From Ruegeria sp. HKCCD8929 (GTDB lineage: Bacteria > Pseudomonadota > Alphaproteobacteria > Rhodobacterales > Rhodobacteraceae): a DNA stretch of 64,000 nt. Made by a program: the position numbers and the translations under genes. Location of the stretch: assembly GCF_013031405.1 (NCBI RefSeq), contig NZ_WPZY01000002.1, positions 310,001 through 374,000 of the forward strand, read 5' to 3'. The notes under the pieces were generated by a model that saw nothing but the letters and a program-made list of their open reading frames with translations, did not search any database and had not been told where the DNA came from. This document shows positions 8,624 through 17,261 of this stretch, in pieces. How positions within the stretch are numbered: position 1 is the first letter of the stretch; each line of letters starts with the position of its first letter.

Positions 8624-9589
8624 TCAAGCCTTTTGCGCCATCTGCTGGGCGAGCTTGAGGGCCTCGATCAGGCTGGTGGGATTGGCGATGCCTTGGCCCG
8701 CGATATCGAAGGCGGTGCCGTGGTCGGGTGAGGTGCGGATGAAGGGCAGGCCCAGCGTCACGTTCACGCCCCGGTCGAAATCCAGCGTCTTGACCGGGAT
8801 CAGCGCCTGATCGTGATACATCGCGATTGCGGCATCGTAACGGGCGCGGGCAGCGGCGTGAAACAGGGTGTCTGCCGGGTGCGGGCCGGTCAGGGTGTAA
8901 TGCTCGGACCGCATCTCTTGCAGCAGGGAGGAGATCCAATCGCCCTCTTCTTGCCCCATGGCGCCGCCTTCGCCCGCGTGGGGGTTTAGTCCCGCCACGG
9001 CGAGGCGCGGGTGGGCGATGCCAAACTGGTCGCGCAGGCCCGCTGCGGTGATCTCGATGGTTTCGCGCAGGAGTTCAGGGGTCAGGGCCGTTGGGACATC
9101 CGCAAGGGCGATGTGGATGGTGGCGGGCACGACGCGCAGCTGCTCGCTGGCCAGCATCATCACCACCCGCTCGCGCCCGGCCAGTGCGGCGAGGAATTCG
9201 GTGTGCCCGGGATAGGCAAAACCGGCGCCGTCGATCAGCGCTTTCTTGTGGATGGGCGCGGTGCAAATGGCCGAGGCGGCGCCGGATTGCACCAGCTCCA
9301 CTGCGCGCTCGATGGCGCGGATTACGCCCGGCGCGTTGCGCGGGTCGGGCTGGCTGGGGTGGTTGGGCGCGGCGAAGGGCAGAGGCAGGATTGGTAGTGC
9401 CGTTGCGCTGGCTGTGACGGCTTCAGCGGGGTCGTCCAGCAGAGCCATCGGCGCGTCCTGTGGTAGGTGCGATGGGTCGCCGATCCAGACGAAGGGGCAG
9501 CTGTCGCGCAGCGCGTCCCAGGCGCGGGCTGCGATCTCAGGACCGATCCCGGCCGGCTCACCGCAGCTGAGCGCGATGGGCGCGGTCAT
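8624..9589 (-). CDS. pdxA: 4-hydroxythreonine-4-phosphate dehydrogenase
   Basis: NAD-dependent oxidation and decarboxylation of 4-phosphohydroxy-L-threonine in the DXP-dependent pyridoxal phosphate pathway. The 321-residue protein starts with SCGEPAGIGPEIA (about 8-20), the family signature. It has YPGHTEFLA (about 126-134) with a metal-ligand histidine, the NPHAGEGG loop (about 203-210) and YHDQALIPVK (about 259-268). The start overlaps the surA stop by 4 bp (9586-9589), which couples the two, as in many proteobacteria. Confidence 0.96.
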   Translation of the reverse strand: MTAPIALSCGEPAGIGPEIAARAWDALRDSCPFVWIGDPSHLPQDAPMALLDDPAEAVTASATALPILPLPFAAPNHPSQPDPRNAPGVIRAIERAVELVQSGAASAICTAPIHKKALIDGAGFAYPGHTEFLAALAGRERVVMMLASEQLRVVPATIHIALADVPTALTPELLRETIEITAAGLRDQFGIAHPRLAVAGLNPHAGEGGAMGQEEGDWISSLLQEMRSEHYTLTGPHPADTLFHAAARARYDAAIAMYHDQALIPVKTLDFDRGVNVTLGLPFIRTSPDHGTAFDIAGQGIANPTSLIEALKLAQQMAQKA

Positions 9590-10839
9590 TGCTCGACGAT
9601 GACGGCGTCGGCGCGTAGCTGTTCCAGCAGGCTTGCGGCAAAGGCCTGCAGGCGCTGTTGGGTCAGCGCATTGGCCACGTCTTGGCGCGAGGTCTCCTCA
9701 CCCAGATCGCGGGTCCGGCTGCACAGCATCAGGAACACCAGCGTCTGGCCGTTGTTGCGGGTCACCGCCGTGGAAATCTCGTTCGGGTCGAGCTTGGCAA
9801 GTTCCAGCGCGATATCTCGGGGGATCTCGGACGGCTTGGCCGTCACGCGCTCCAGAACTTCGGCGGGCTGCCCCTTGGCGACGCCATAGAGGTCATCGCA
9901 CGTGTCCACGCGGCCGGTCAGTTCGGCGGCGGCGGACAGGGTCTCGGGGCTGCGGCCTCCGCCCATGTAATAGGCCGCATATTCGATCCCCGCGTAACGC
10001 GGCGTGCCGCCTGAAACCTCGCGCACGCCGCGCAGCTGGAACAGGGCGACCGCGTTGGGCAGGGTCAGGGGCGAGGTGATCTCGCCCTCGTTGAGCGCCA
10101 GGATCACCGGTTGCAGCGCCGGGGGAAGGCTGTTCAGCGACAGCCAGTTCATCCGCCCGCCGTTGCTGCGGGTGTCGGCGGCGGAATACTGTGCGGCCGC
10201 CGCCGAGAAATCGTCATAGCTTTTGAGCTGTGCAATCTCGTCAGCCAGGGTCTCGACCTGGCCCAGTGTCTGCGGCGTCACGGGGATGATGATTTCCGAC
10301 AGCAGCACCTGCAGCCCGGTCCCACCGGCCTGGCCCATGGCGCGGTCGATCTCTTCTTCGGTGGGCCGGGCCCGTGAGATGAAGCGTGAACTGATATAGT
10401 CGCGCCAGGCCAGCTGGTTGCGGATAAAATCCCGCACCGTCTCGGGCGAGATACCGGCATTGCCCAGGACCCGCAGGAATTCCTCGGTCGACAGCTGGCC
10501 GCGGGCTGCGAACTCGTCGATGCCGACCTGCACGTCTTCCGGCGGTATCTCGATTCCGGCCTCTTCGATGGCTTGCAGGCGCAACCGGTCGTCGATCAGG
10601 GATTGGCGCACCTCGGCCTCGCTGTCGCCGGGAATGCCGAGTAGTTGCAGGAATTGCAGGCGCTGGTCCAGTTCGTACCAGGTCACGACGTCCTGATTGA
10701 CCCGGATTGCGGGCGAAAACGGGGTTTGCGCCACGGCCGCAGCGGGGGCCAGCGCAAGGCAGGCCGCCGTCAGCACAAGTGCTGCCGCTGTCAGCCAGCG
10801 TGCGAGGGGTCGGGTCGAAAGTCTGGTGATCAGCTGCAT
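9586..10839 (-). CDS. surA: Periplasmic peptidyl-prolyl isomerase/chaperone SurA
   Basis: Periplasmic chaperone that escorts outer-membrane proteins such as LptD to the BAM complex. The 417-residue product has an N-terminal signal (hydrophobic about 14-35, AVAQT cleavage region), a SurA N-terminal helical domain beginning IRVNQDVVTWYELDQR (about 46-61), and one recognisable parvulin domain (about 175-275, with SNGGRMNWLSLNSLPPALQP). A second parvulin domain is not clear, which is common in alphaproteobacterial SurA. It overlaps lptD by 10 bp and pdxA by 4 bp. Its position directly after lptD fits its main client. Confidence 0.93.
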   Translation of the reverse strand: MQLITRLSTRPLARWLTAAALVLTAACLALAPAAAVAQTPFSPAIRVNQDVVTWYELDQRLQFLQLLGIPGDSEAEVRQSLIDDRLRLQAIEEAGIEIPPEDVQVGIDEFAARGQLSTEEFLRVLGNAGISPETVRDFIRNQLAWRDYISSRFISRARPTEEEIDRAMGQAGGTGLQVLLSEIIIPVTPQTLGQVETLADEIAQLKSYDDFSAAAAQYSAADTRSNGGRMNWLSLNSLPPALQPVILALNEGEITSPLTLPNAVALFQLRGVREVSGGTPRYAGIEYAAYYMGGGRSPETLSAAAELTGRVDTCDDLYGVAKGQPAEVLERVTAKPSEIPRDIALELAKLDPNEISTAVTRNNGQTLVFLMLCSRTRDLGEETSRQDVANALTQQRLQAFAASLLEQLRADAVIVEQ

Positions 10840-12995
10840 GTTCGCCTGTATTTCTTTTGTCCGCTGTCAACCGCATAACCGGTCAGGGCAACGGTAAAGC
10901 CGAAATCGGTCGAGGGCTCAATAGTTGATGACGAGGTATAGCGCCGTCTGACGGTCAAGTTAACGGTCACACATTCGTTTTGATAGGCCAGACCGAAGCC
11001 GGCACTGATGGGCCGGGAATCCTTGAAATCATAGCGGATATCGCTGCGCGTGGTCCAGTTCTCGGTCATTTCATAACGCCCGTTGAGCCAGATCTCGGAT
11101 ACCGCAAGGTCCCGGTCCTCGGCCGGGTCGCGCCCGAGCCAGACGTAAGATCCGCTGAGCCCGCCACGTTCGGCATCCCATTCCCCGCGCAGTTCCGCCT
11201 TGGAGAAGTTGAAATCGCTGTTGAGGAGCCCGCGCGCGGTCAAGCCAAAGCCCTGATCCAGCTTGATCTGGCCCGCCAGCAGCAGGTCCGAGGCGTGGCC
11301 GCCAAGACCGGAGGATTTGGAGAACGAGGGATCGGTGGTGTCGCGGAACACCTGGCCGATCGTGGCAAAAGCCTGCCAGCCCCTTGGATCGTAGCGCGCC
11401 CAGTTGAGGCCCAGAACGGCGGTGGCGCCATCCTCGCGCTTGTCCTCGGCGGGAAACCGGGTCAGCGACAGCAGGTTGCCCTGATCGAACTCGACGAAGT
11501 TGCTTTCGTCGTTCGGCACGTCGGTGTCCGATACATTGGTCCAGCCGATCTGGGCGATGGGTTCGATGTACTGGGTCGCGCCGGTTCTCTCGCGTTTGAT
11601 CATCGGATAACGCAGCGTGAAGGCCGCACGCGGGGTGGTGCGGAGGGTTTCCTCCGGGAAGGTACTGTCGTCGCGGATGCGAAACCCGTCCACCGAAGCG
11701 CCGATCTCACTTTCGGCCCGCAGCCCGCTGGCGAAGGTCCAGGTCCTCAGCCACTCGGCATCGACCGTGGCCCGTGCCACGTCGCGGCCAACAAGATCTT
11801 CGTTGCTCGGGCGTTTGTGCCCGTGGGCGGTCAGGCCCAGCCGCACCTCGCCACCCAGCGTCGTCGGAAAGAAACGCTTCTGGTAGTTGACGTCCAAAAT
11901 CCGCGCGGGGAACTCGCCTTCGTTGTCGCTGTCCCGCAGGGATTTGTAGTGGATGAAACCGACGCGGAATGCGGTGTCGCGCTTGATCCGGGTCAGGGCG
12001 ATTTCGCTGCGCAGGCGGTCGAAATCCGGCAGGCCGTAGTCGGCCAGATACGCGTCGTCCGAGGCGGCCTTGACGTCGAAGGTCAGCCGGTAATCGTTTT
12101 TCAGGTTGAACCAGCCACGGCCGAACAGGTAGCCCCGGGTCTCACCCGGTTGCAGATCGTCCCGCGTGTGTGCGCCTTCGATATGGATGCGCCCGTTCTT
12201 GAACGCTTGCCGGTAGCGATATTCCAGCGTCCGGGTGCGCGGCGACAGGTACGGCGTCAGCGTCAGATCCCGGTGATCGCCCAGCTTGAAGAAATAGGGC
12301 ACCTTGACCCCGGTTTCGAGCTGCGAAGTGGTGCGGATCGACGGCACCAGAAAACCAGTGGCCCGCTCCAACGTCGGGTCGGGCAGGCGCAAGGCGGGAA
12401 AGTAGAACACTGGCACGTCCAGAATGCGGAACTGCGCGTCCTCGAAATAGAGCTGCCGTTCAAGCTGATCGTGCGTGACCTTGCGCGCCCGGATCTGCCA
12501 GAGCGGCGGCCTGCCATCCTCGCAGACATGGCACGAGGTGGCCGAGGTCTTGTAAAGCTGAGTGTAGCGCCCGCCGACCCGCGTCATCTGGTGGGCGGCC
12601 AGTTGCACCTGCTGGTCGAACACCATTCGAGCGCTGATCAGCAGGCCGTTTTGCAGCCCTTTGTCCAGTTCCGCGGCGTCGGCCAGAATGGTCGAGGTTC
12701 CGCCCTGATCCAGACGGATCGGCCCTTCGATCTTTAGTTGACCGTTCTCGCGGTCGAACGTGACCTTGCGCGCCCTCAGGCGGACATCGCCCTGATAGGC
12801 CTCGACATTGCCTTCGGCGATCAGCACGCGCTCGGGCGTGATGAACACCTTGTCGGCCACCAGCAGGGCGGGGGGGTCTTCCTCGGTCTGCGCGGCGGCG
12901 TCGGGTTGCGCGGTGGTCTGTGCCAAAGCGGCCGGCAGCGACGTCAGGCAGGCCACGCCTGATAGCAGCGCGGCAAAGAACGTGCGCCGCATCAT
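10830..12995 (-). CDS. lptD: LPS-assembly protein LptD
   Basis: Outer-membrane beta-barrel that with LptE inserts lipopolysaccharide into the outer leaflet. The 721-residue protein has a signal peptide (cleavage near ALAQ, residues 23-26), an OstA/LptA-like jellyroll (about 45-190, VFITPERVLIAEGNVEAYQGD), and a long barrel from about 210 to a terminal strand. Cysteines in the SATSCHVCEDG segment (about 152-162) lie near the N-terminal domain, as in LptD proteins that need disulfides. The start overlaps the lptG stop by 4 bp. Encoded between lptG and surA, so transport, assembly and chaperone genes are together. Confidence 0.95.
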   Translation of the reverse strand: MMRRTFFAALLSGVACLTSLPAALAQTTAQPDAAAQTEEDPPALLVADKVFITPERVLIAEGNVEAYQGDVRLRARKVTFDRENGQLKIEGPIRLDQGGTSTILADAAELDKGLQNGLLISARMVFDQQVQLAAHQMTRVGGRYTQLYKTSATSCHVCEDGRPPLWQIRARKVTHDQLERQLYFEDAQFRILDVPVFYFPALRLPDPTLERATGFLVPSIRTTSQLETGVKVPYFFKLGDHRDLTLTPYLSPRTRTLEYRYRQAFKNGRIHIEGAHTRDDLQPGETRGYLFGRGWFNLKNDYRLTFDVKAASDDAYLADYGLPDFDRLRSEIALTRIKRDTAFRVGFIHYKSLRDSDNEGEFPARILDVNYQKRFFPTTLGGEVRLGLTAHGHKRPSNEDLVGRDVARATVDAEWLRTWTFASGLRAESEIGASVDGFRIRDDSTFPEETLRTTPRAAFTLRYPMIKRERTGATQYIEPIAQIGWTNVSDTDVPNDESNFVEFDQGNLLSLTRFPAEDKREDGATAVLGLNWARYDPRGWQAFATIGQVFRDTTDPSFSKSSGLGGHASDLLLAGQIKLDQGFGLTARGLLNSDFNFSKAELRGEWDAERGGLSGSYVWLGRDPAEDRDLAVSEIWLNGRYEMTENWTTRSDIRYDFKDSRPISAGFGLAYQNECVTVNLTVRRRYTSSSTIEPSTDFGFTVALTGYAVDSGQKKYRRTCS

Positions 12996-14092
12996 CCGTC
13001 CTCCGCGTGCAGCAGCAGGCCCAGAGGCAACAGGATCGCCGCGATCGGCGGTGCCCAGGCGGCGAGGTACACCGAAAGCTGGCCGTTTTCGCCGAGGATC
13101 TGCGCGAAGTTCCGCACGAAGTAGAGCGCAAATCCCAAGAGAACCGCAGTCAGGACCGCCACGCCGGTGCCGCCAAATCGCACGTGGCGCATGGTAAAGA
13201 CGGCGCCCACCAGCACCATCGAGATCAGAAACAGCGGCCTGGCAAGCTCGGCATGCAGCCAGACCTCGTATTGCTTGGTCGAGAACCCGGCCTGTTGCAG
13301 ATCCTGAATCAGTTGGGGCAAGTCGTAGACCGACACGGTGCCCTGCTGACCGAGCGTGTCCAGAATGCGGTCACGTGTGAGCGTGGTTGGCAGCTCCAGC
13401 CGCTCGTGCACGGCGGCATTGGTTTCGGGGTTGAGACCGGCGGCCAAGGGCCAGGCCTTGGCGTTTTCCAGCACCCAGACACCGTCGCCCAGCCGGGCAC
13501 TTTCCGCCACGATCTGACGGACCGGACCCCCATCCTTGGAGTAGGTCAGGATGGTCACGTCGAGCAGGGCAAATTCGTCTTCCTCACCGAACCCGTTGGC
13601 ATGGATTACCGACTGGCCCGCCTCGGTGCCCTGTCGCAGCCAGAGCCCCTCGCCACTGATCGACAGGGCCGAGTTGCCGCCGTTGCGGTAGGTGTCGGCG
13701 AGGCGTTGGTATTCTTCGCCGGTGGCCGCGACGATGGGGTTCAGCATCGCCACCGCCAGTACGCCAATGACCGCCGACACAAGCACCGGAGCCACCAGCG
13801 CCCGGATGCCCGAGCGCCCGATGGACCGGGTGACCACCAGTTCCGAGCTGCGGGCAAGGCCCACGAACAGCGCAATGGTTGCCAGAATCATCAACAGCGG
13901 CAACATCTCGCTGATCGCCGCGGGAGCGTTCAGCAGCGTCAGTTGCAGTAATTGCCCAAGGCTCAGATCCGCCTCGTCGAAGCGGCGCACCTGCTCGATC
14001 AGGTCGATGAGCAGAATCAGGGTCATGAAGACGGCCCCGATGAACAGAAAGCTCTGCAGGAAACGGCGGGCGAAGTAGCGGTCGAGGATCAC
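12992..14092 (-). CDS. lptG: LPS export ABC transporter permease LptG
   Basis: One of the two inner-membrane permeases that extract LPS toward the Lpt bridge. The 366-residue YjgP/YjgQ family protein has membrane helices at about 12-32, 50-77 and 98-118, a periplasmic beta-jellyroll, and three C-terminal helices (about 270-360). The start is a GTG at 14092 that overlaps the TGA ending a short upstream frame (GTGA). The usual partner LptF should precede it here, but only a stub remains (14089-14190), so this LptG would need an LptF from elsewhere. Confidence 0.93.
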   Translation of the reverse strand: MILDRYFARRFLQSFLFIGAVFMTLILLIDLIEQVRRFDEADLSLGQLLQLTLLNAPAAISEMLPLLMILATIALFVGLARSSELVVTRSIGRSGIRALVAPVLVSAVIGVLAVAMLNPIVAATGEEYQRLADTYRNGGNSALSISGEGLWLRQGTEAGQSVIHANGFGEEDEFALLDVTILTYSKDGGPVRQIVAESARLGDGVWVLENAKAWPLAAGLNPETNAAVHERLELPTTLTRDRILDTLGQQGTVSVYDLPQLIQDLQQAGFSTKQYEVWLHAELARPLFLISMVLVGAVFTMRHVRFGGTGVAVLTAVLLGFALYFVRNFAQILGENGQLSVYLAAWAPPIAAILLPLGLLLHAEDG

Positions 14093-14190
14093 CGGCTCGC
14101 CTCCAGCCCGACGCGAGCGCCGGGATTCGTGTTGGAGATGCCAGGCCGATACATCAAGTGCGACAGTATGTTTCTGTCGTTTAGTGCCAC
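14089..14190 (-). pseudogene. Candidate remnant of lptF (33-codon frame with both ends of the gene)
   Basis: Where lptF is expected between divergent pepA and lptG, only 33 codons are present. A GTG (14190) preceded by a G-rich, SD-like run starts VALNDRNILSHLM, which resembles the DRYMLSQLM start I recall for Rhodobacteraceae LptF. The frame then goes straight to a short tail (ISNTNPGARV) and ends in a TGA overlapping the lptG GTG, the coupling expected of a real lptF end. I read this as an in-frame internal deletion of about 1.1 kb. The alternatives are an assembly collapse, or a leader peptide unrelated to lptF. Confidence 0.45.
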
Positions 14191-14322
14191 TGCTTCCCCC
14201 CGGAGCCTGCGTGTTGTTTTCCCGGGACCTTAATCGAATTGAACGGCGGGGAAAACTGCTATCTGGTCAAGCCGGGTAGGGCGCGTTACCTCTTATCGGA
14301 ACCCAATCGAGGAGCGCCCGAT

Positions 14323-15804
14323 ATGAGCAGCCTGATCCAGATCCGTTTCCAGTCCACCGATATTGACGCTGTGGCCACCAGCGAAGGGCGGGTGGCAGTT
14401 ATCGTCACGCCCGACGGCAAGCTGGACAAGGCTGCGCGGCGGGCCAACCGGGTGACGAAGGGTGCCGTGGCGCGCCTGATCGAAAGCAAGCGGTTCGAAA
14501 AGGCCAAGGCCGGGCAGGTGATCTCGCTGGCCTGGCCTGCCGGTATGGCGGCCGAGGCGCTAGATGTGCTGGTGCTGCCGCGCCGCACGGATGCGACCGA
14601 GGCCCGTAAGGCCGGCGTGGCGCTTGCAAAGGCGGCGGATGGCAAGCCGCTGCTTCTGATGGCTGGCAGCCAGGGGAAGATCGAGGAACTTGCGGCGGGC
14701 ATAGCGCTGCGCGCCTATAGCTTCGATGCGCACAAGACCGGCGACGAGGATGAGGCGGAAAGCTCGGACAAGGGCGATGTGGTGATCCATCATTCCAAGC
14801 CGGATCAGGCCGAGGCGGCTTTTGCCCCGCTCATGGCCGTCGCCGAAGGCGTGCACATGACCCGCGATCTGGTCAACGAACCGGCCAACGTGCTGACCAC
14901 CACCGAGTTTGCCGACCGGCTGGACGAGATGAAGGCGCTGGGCCTTGAGGTGGAAGTGCTGGAAGAGGACAAGCTGGCCGAGCTGGGCATGCGCACGCTG
15001 CTGAGCGTGGGGCAGGGCTCGGACAGCCCCTCGAAGGTCGTGGTGATGCAGTGGAAGGGCGGCGACAAGGATGACGCGCCGCTGGCGCTGGTCGGCAAGG
15101 GCGTGGTGTTCGACACCGGCGGCATCTCGCTGAAACCCTCGGGCGGCATGGAGGACATGACCATGGATATGGGTGGTGCCGGTGTGGTCGCGGGCGCCAT
15201 GCGGGCGCTGGCCCTGCGCAAGGCCAAGGCCAATGTCGTGGGCCTTGTGGGGCTGGTCGAGAACATGCCCTCGGGCAATGCCTCGCGCCCCGGTGACGTG
15301 GTCCGCTCGATGAAGGGCGATACGGTCGAGATCATCAACACCGATGCCGAGGGCCGCTTGGTCCTGTGCGACGTGATGTGGTACGCGCAGGAACGGTTCC
15401 AACCGGTGGGCATGATCGACCTGGCCACCCTGACCGGCGCCATCATCGTTGGGCTGGGGCATGAGAATGCGGGCGTGTTCTCGAACAACGACACGTTCTG
15501 CAATGCCTTCCTCAAAGCGGCTGACGCCGAGGATGAGGGCGCGTGGCGCATGCCGCTCGGCAAGGCCTATGACGACCTGCTGAAATCGCGTATCGCGGAT
15601 ATGAAGAACGTGGGCGGACGGCCCGCAGGCTCAATCACCGCAGCGCAGTTCCTGCAGCGTTTCGTCAAGGAGGAAACGCCCTGGATCCATCTGGATATCG
15701 CGGGCGTCGCCTCGGTCAAGTCCGACACTTCTTATGCGCCCAAGGGCGCAACCGGCTGGGGCGTGCGCGCGCTCAGCCGGTTCGTGCAGGACAATTTCGA
15801 GTAA
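14323..15804 (+). CDS. pepA: Leucyl aminopeptidase (M17)
   Basis: Cytosolic manganese/zinc aminopeptidase that removes N-terminal residues from peptides. The ATG at 14323 follows GGAG at 14310-14314 and gives 493 residues, the family norm. The C-terminal catalytic domain holds VGKGVVFDTGGISLKP (about 257-272), NTDAEGRLVL (about 339-348, the M17 signature) and a metal-binding DMTMDMGGAG segment (about 277-286). It is divergent from the lptG/lptF side and is followed 5 bases later by holC, the usual pepA-holC pair of proteobacteria. Confidence 0.96.
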   Translation: MSSLIQIRFQSTDIDAVATSEGRVAVIVTPDGKLDKAARRANRVTKGAVARLIESKRFEKAKAGQVISLAWPAGMAAEALDVLVLPRRTDATEARKAGVALAKAADGKPLLLMAGSQGKIEELAAGIALRAYSFDAHKTGDEDEAESSDKGDVVIHHSKPDQAEAAFAPLMAVAEGVHMTRDLVNEPANVLTTTEFADRLDEMKALGLEVEVLEEDKLAELGMRTLLSVGQGSDSPSKVVVMQWKGGDKDDAPLALVGKGVVFDTGGISLKPSGGMEDMTMDMGGAGVVAGAMRALALRKAKANVVGLVGLVENMPSGNASRPGDVVRSMKGDTVEIINTDAEGRLVLCDVMWYAQERFQPVGMIDLATLTGAIIVGLGHENAGVFSNNDTFCNAFLKAADAEDEGAWRMPLGKAYDDLLKSRIADMKNVGGRPAGSITAAQFLQRFVKEETPWIHLDIAGVASVKSDTSYAPKGATGWGVRALSRFVQDNFE

Positions 15805-15809
15805 CGCCG

Positions 15810-16268
15810 ATGGGGGCCGCCTATTTCTACCACCTGACCCGCCGCCCGCTTGAGGAGACCCTGCCGGTCCTGCTGGGCAAGGCGTGCCAGGCCGGGTGGG
15901 CGATTGCCGTGCGCGGCACCGATCCAGGACGGCTCGACTGGCTGGACGAGAAACTGTGGCTGGGGCCTGACGACGGGTTCTTGCCACATGGCCGCGCGGG
16001 CGGGCCGCATGACGCGATGCAGCCGATCCTGCTGACCACCGAGGCGGAGGCGGCAAACACGCCCGCCTGCGTCATGGCTATCGACGGCGTGGCGGTTGAT
16101 GCGGAAGAGGTGGGGGTACTGGAGCGGGTCTGCATCCTGTTCGACGGCAACGACCCGCAGGCGGTCCAGCACGCGCGCGACCAGTGGAAGGCGCTGATGG
16201 AGGCAGGGTGCGCTGCGCAGTACTGGTCCGAGGAATCGGGCCGGTGGGAGAAAAAGGCCGAGGCCTGA
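15810..16268 (+). CDS. holC: DNA polymerase III chi subunit
   Basis: Clamp-loader accessory subunit that bridges the replisome to single-strand binding protein. The 152-residue product starts MGAAYFYHLTRRPLEETLP, has the helix LLGKACQAGWAIAVRG, and the W-L-D-E-K-LW pattern (about 43-50) followed by FLPHG typical of HolC. It lies 5 bases after pepA, so the two are co-transcribed. A 6-bp inverted repeat with a 7-base spacer sits just downstream (16301-16319) but lacks a T-run. Confidence 0.93.
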   Translation: MGAAYFYHLTRRPLEETLPVLLGKACQAGWAIAVRGTDPGRLDWLDEKLWLGPDDGFLPHGRAGGPHDAMQPILLTTEAEAANTPACVMAIDGVAVDAEEVGVLERVCILFDGNDPQAVQHARDQWKALMEAGCAAQYWSEESGRWEKKAEA

Positions 16269-16355
16269 ACGTGCGCTGAGCCGCCCCCATTGTAATCGCC
16301 CAGGTAGGGGTGGTACCTGCAGTCGGCAATGAGTGACAACTGCTGAGATTTTGGT

Positions 16356-17159
16356 GTGAGTGTAGTTCAGATTTCTAGCAAGTTTCTTGCGCGTATGAAG
16401 AAACGGTCCTCGCAGAACTCTCAACTCGCTCTGGACCGAGAAAAGATCATATTGGAACTCCTCTCTGATTGCTCGGCGCACACAGCCGAGCGGGCAGCAG
16501 TGGCGTCATATCCTTCCCGGTATTCGCCCATCGAGTTTCGCGGAGGTGACCGGGCCCAAGGAACGACGGTCGCGTTCTCCAGCTTGATGCTGCAGGGTGG
16601 AATTGTCGGCCCAGAGTTTGAGAATTTCCTCTCCAAGGATTGGGGCGACACTTATTTTATCAAGGATTTCAAGCGGAAGTGGTTTCAGCACGGTCTCTAC
16701 CCATTGACCCACGGCCGGAACGAGACTGTCGAGTTCCTGCGTGTCCAGCTTGAGACGGCAGCACGCCCGCTCAGATTCGTTGGTGCGAGCGCGGGGGCTT
16801 ATGCGGCACTGTATTTCGGAGCGCATCTGCAAGCCGACGTTGTTGTTGCCGTGGCTCCCCAAACCCTGATTGATGAGCCGACCTACAACCGGTTCCAACG
16901 CGGAAGCCCCCAGGACGGCGTGTACGATTTCGCCGATCCTGAGAACGACATCCGCAATGTGCTCGAAGCAAACCCGATGCAGGGCAAAGCGTTTGTCGTT
17001 TTCGGACAGGAGCACAAGGTTGATCGAACTCAGTGCGAACGGCTAGAGGGTCTCCCGAACATCCTGTTGAGACCGTATCCGTCGGCTCAGCACACGCTTT
17101 TGACGCGTCAATTGATCAAGTCCGGAGTGCTGGCCGGGTTGCTTGCTGGTGAGACCTGA
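16356..17159 (+). CDS. Alpha/beta-hydrolase-like protein of unknown role
   Basis: A 267-residue protein I cannot assign. It contains a nucleophile-elbow motif GASAGAYAAL (about 143-152) after a predicted strand (LRFVGAS), a later VVVAVAPQTLIDEP strand, and a possible catalytic histidine near SAQHTLL (about 242-248), together an alpha/beta-hydrolase arrangement. There is no signal peptide. The start could be GTG 16356 or ATG 16395 (MKKRSSQ); neither has a strong SD. Its codon use is visibly less GC-rich than the flanking genes, and it stands alone between holC and a nitroreductase gene, which suggests acquisition by transfer. Esterase or thioesterase activity is possible. Confidence 0.65.
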   Translation: MSVVQISSKFLARMKKRSSQNSQLALDREKIILELLSDCSAHTAERAAVASYPSRYSPIEFRGGDRAQGTTVAFSSLMLQGGIVGPEFENFLSKDWGDTYFIKDFKRKWFQHGLYPLTHGRNETVEFLRVQLETAARPLRFVGASAGAYAALYFGAHLQADVVVAVAPQTLIDEPTYNRFQRGSPQDGVYDFADPENDIRNVLEANPMQGKAFVVFGQEHKVDRTQCERLEGLPNILLRPYPSAQHTLLTRQLIKSGVLAGLLAGET

Positions 17160-17261
17160 ATTCGCGGTTTGAGCCGGAATTTTCTTTTTACGGACCCTGA
17201 CCTTGTTGCGGATGATAAGCCGCTGAAAGGTCTTCCGGAAACCCGGGCGGGGCCTGAGCGG

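Noticed and set aside
10980..12737. 585-codon plus-strand frame antisense to lptD
   Set aside because: Mirror-frame artefact of biased third positions; lptD has clear family features in the minus strand.
16301..16319. CAGGTA-7 bases-TACCTG inverted repeat after holC
   Set aside because: Arms are short and no T-run or promoter context supports a terminator or operator; left as a note only.
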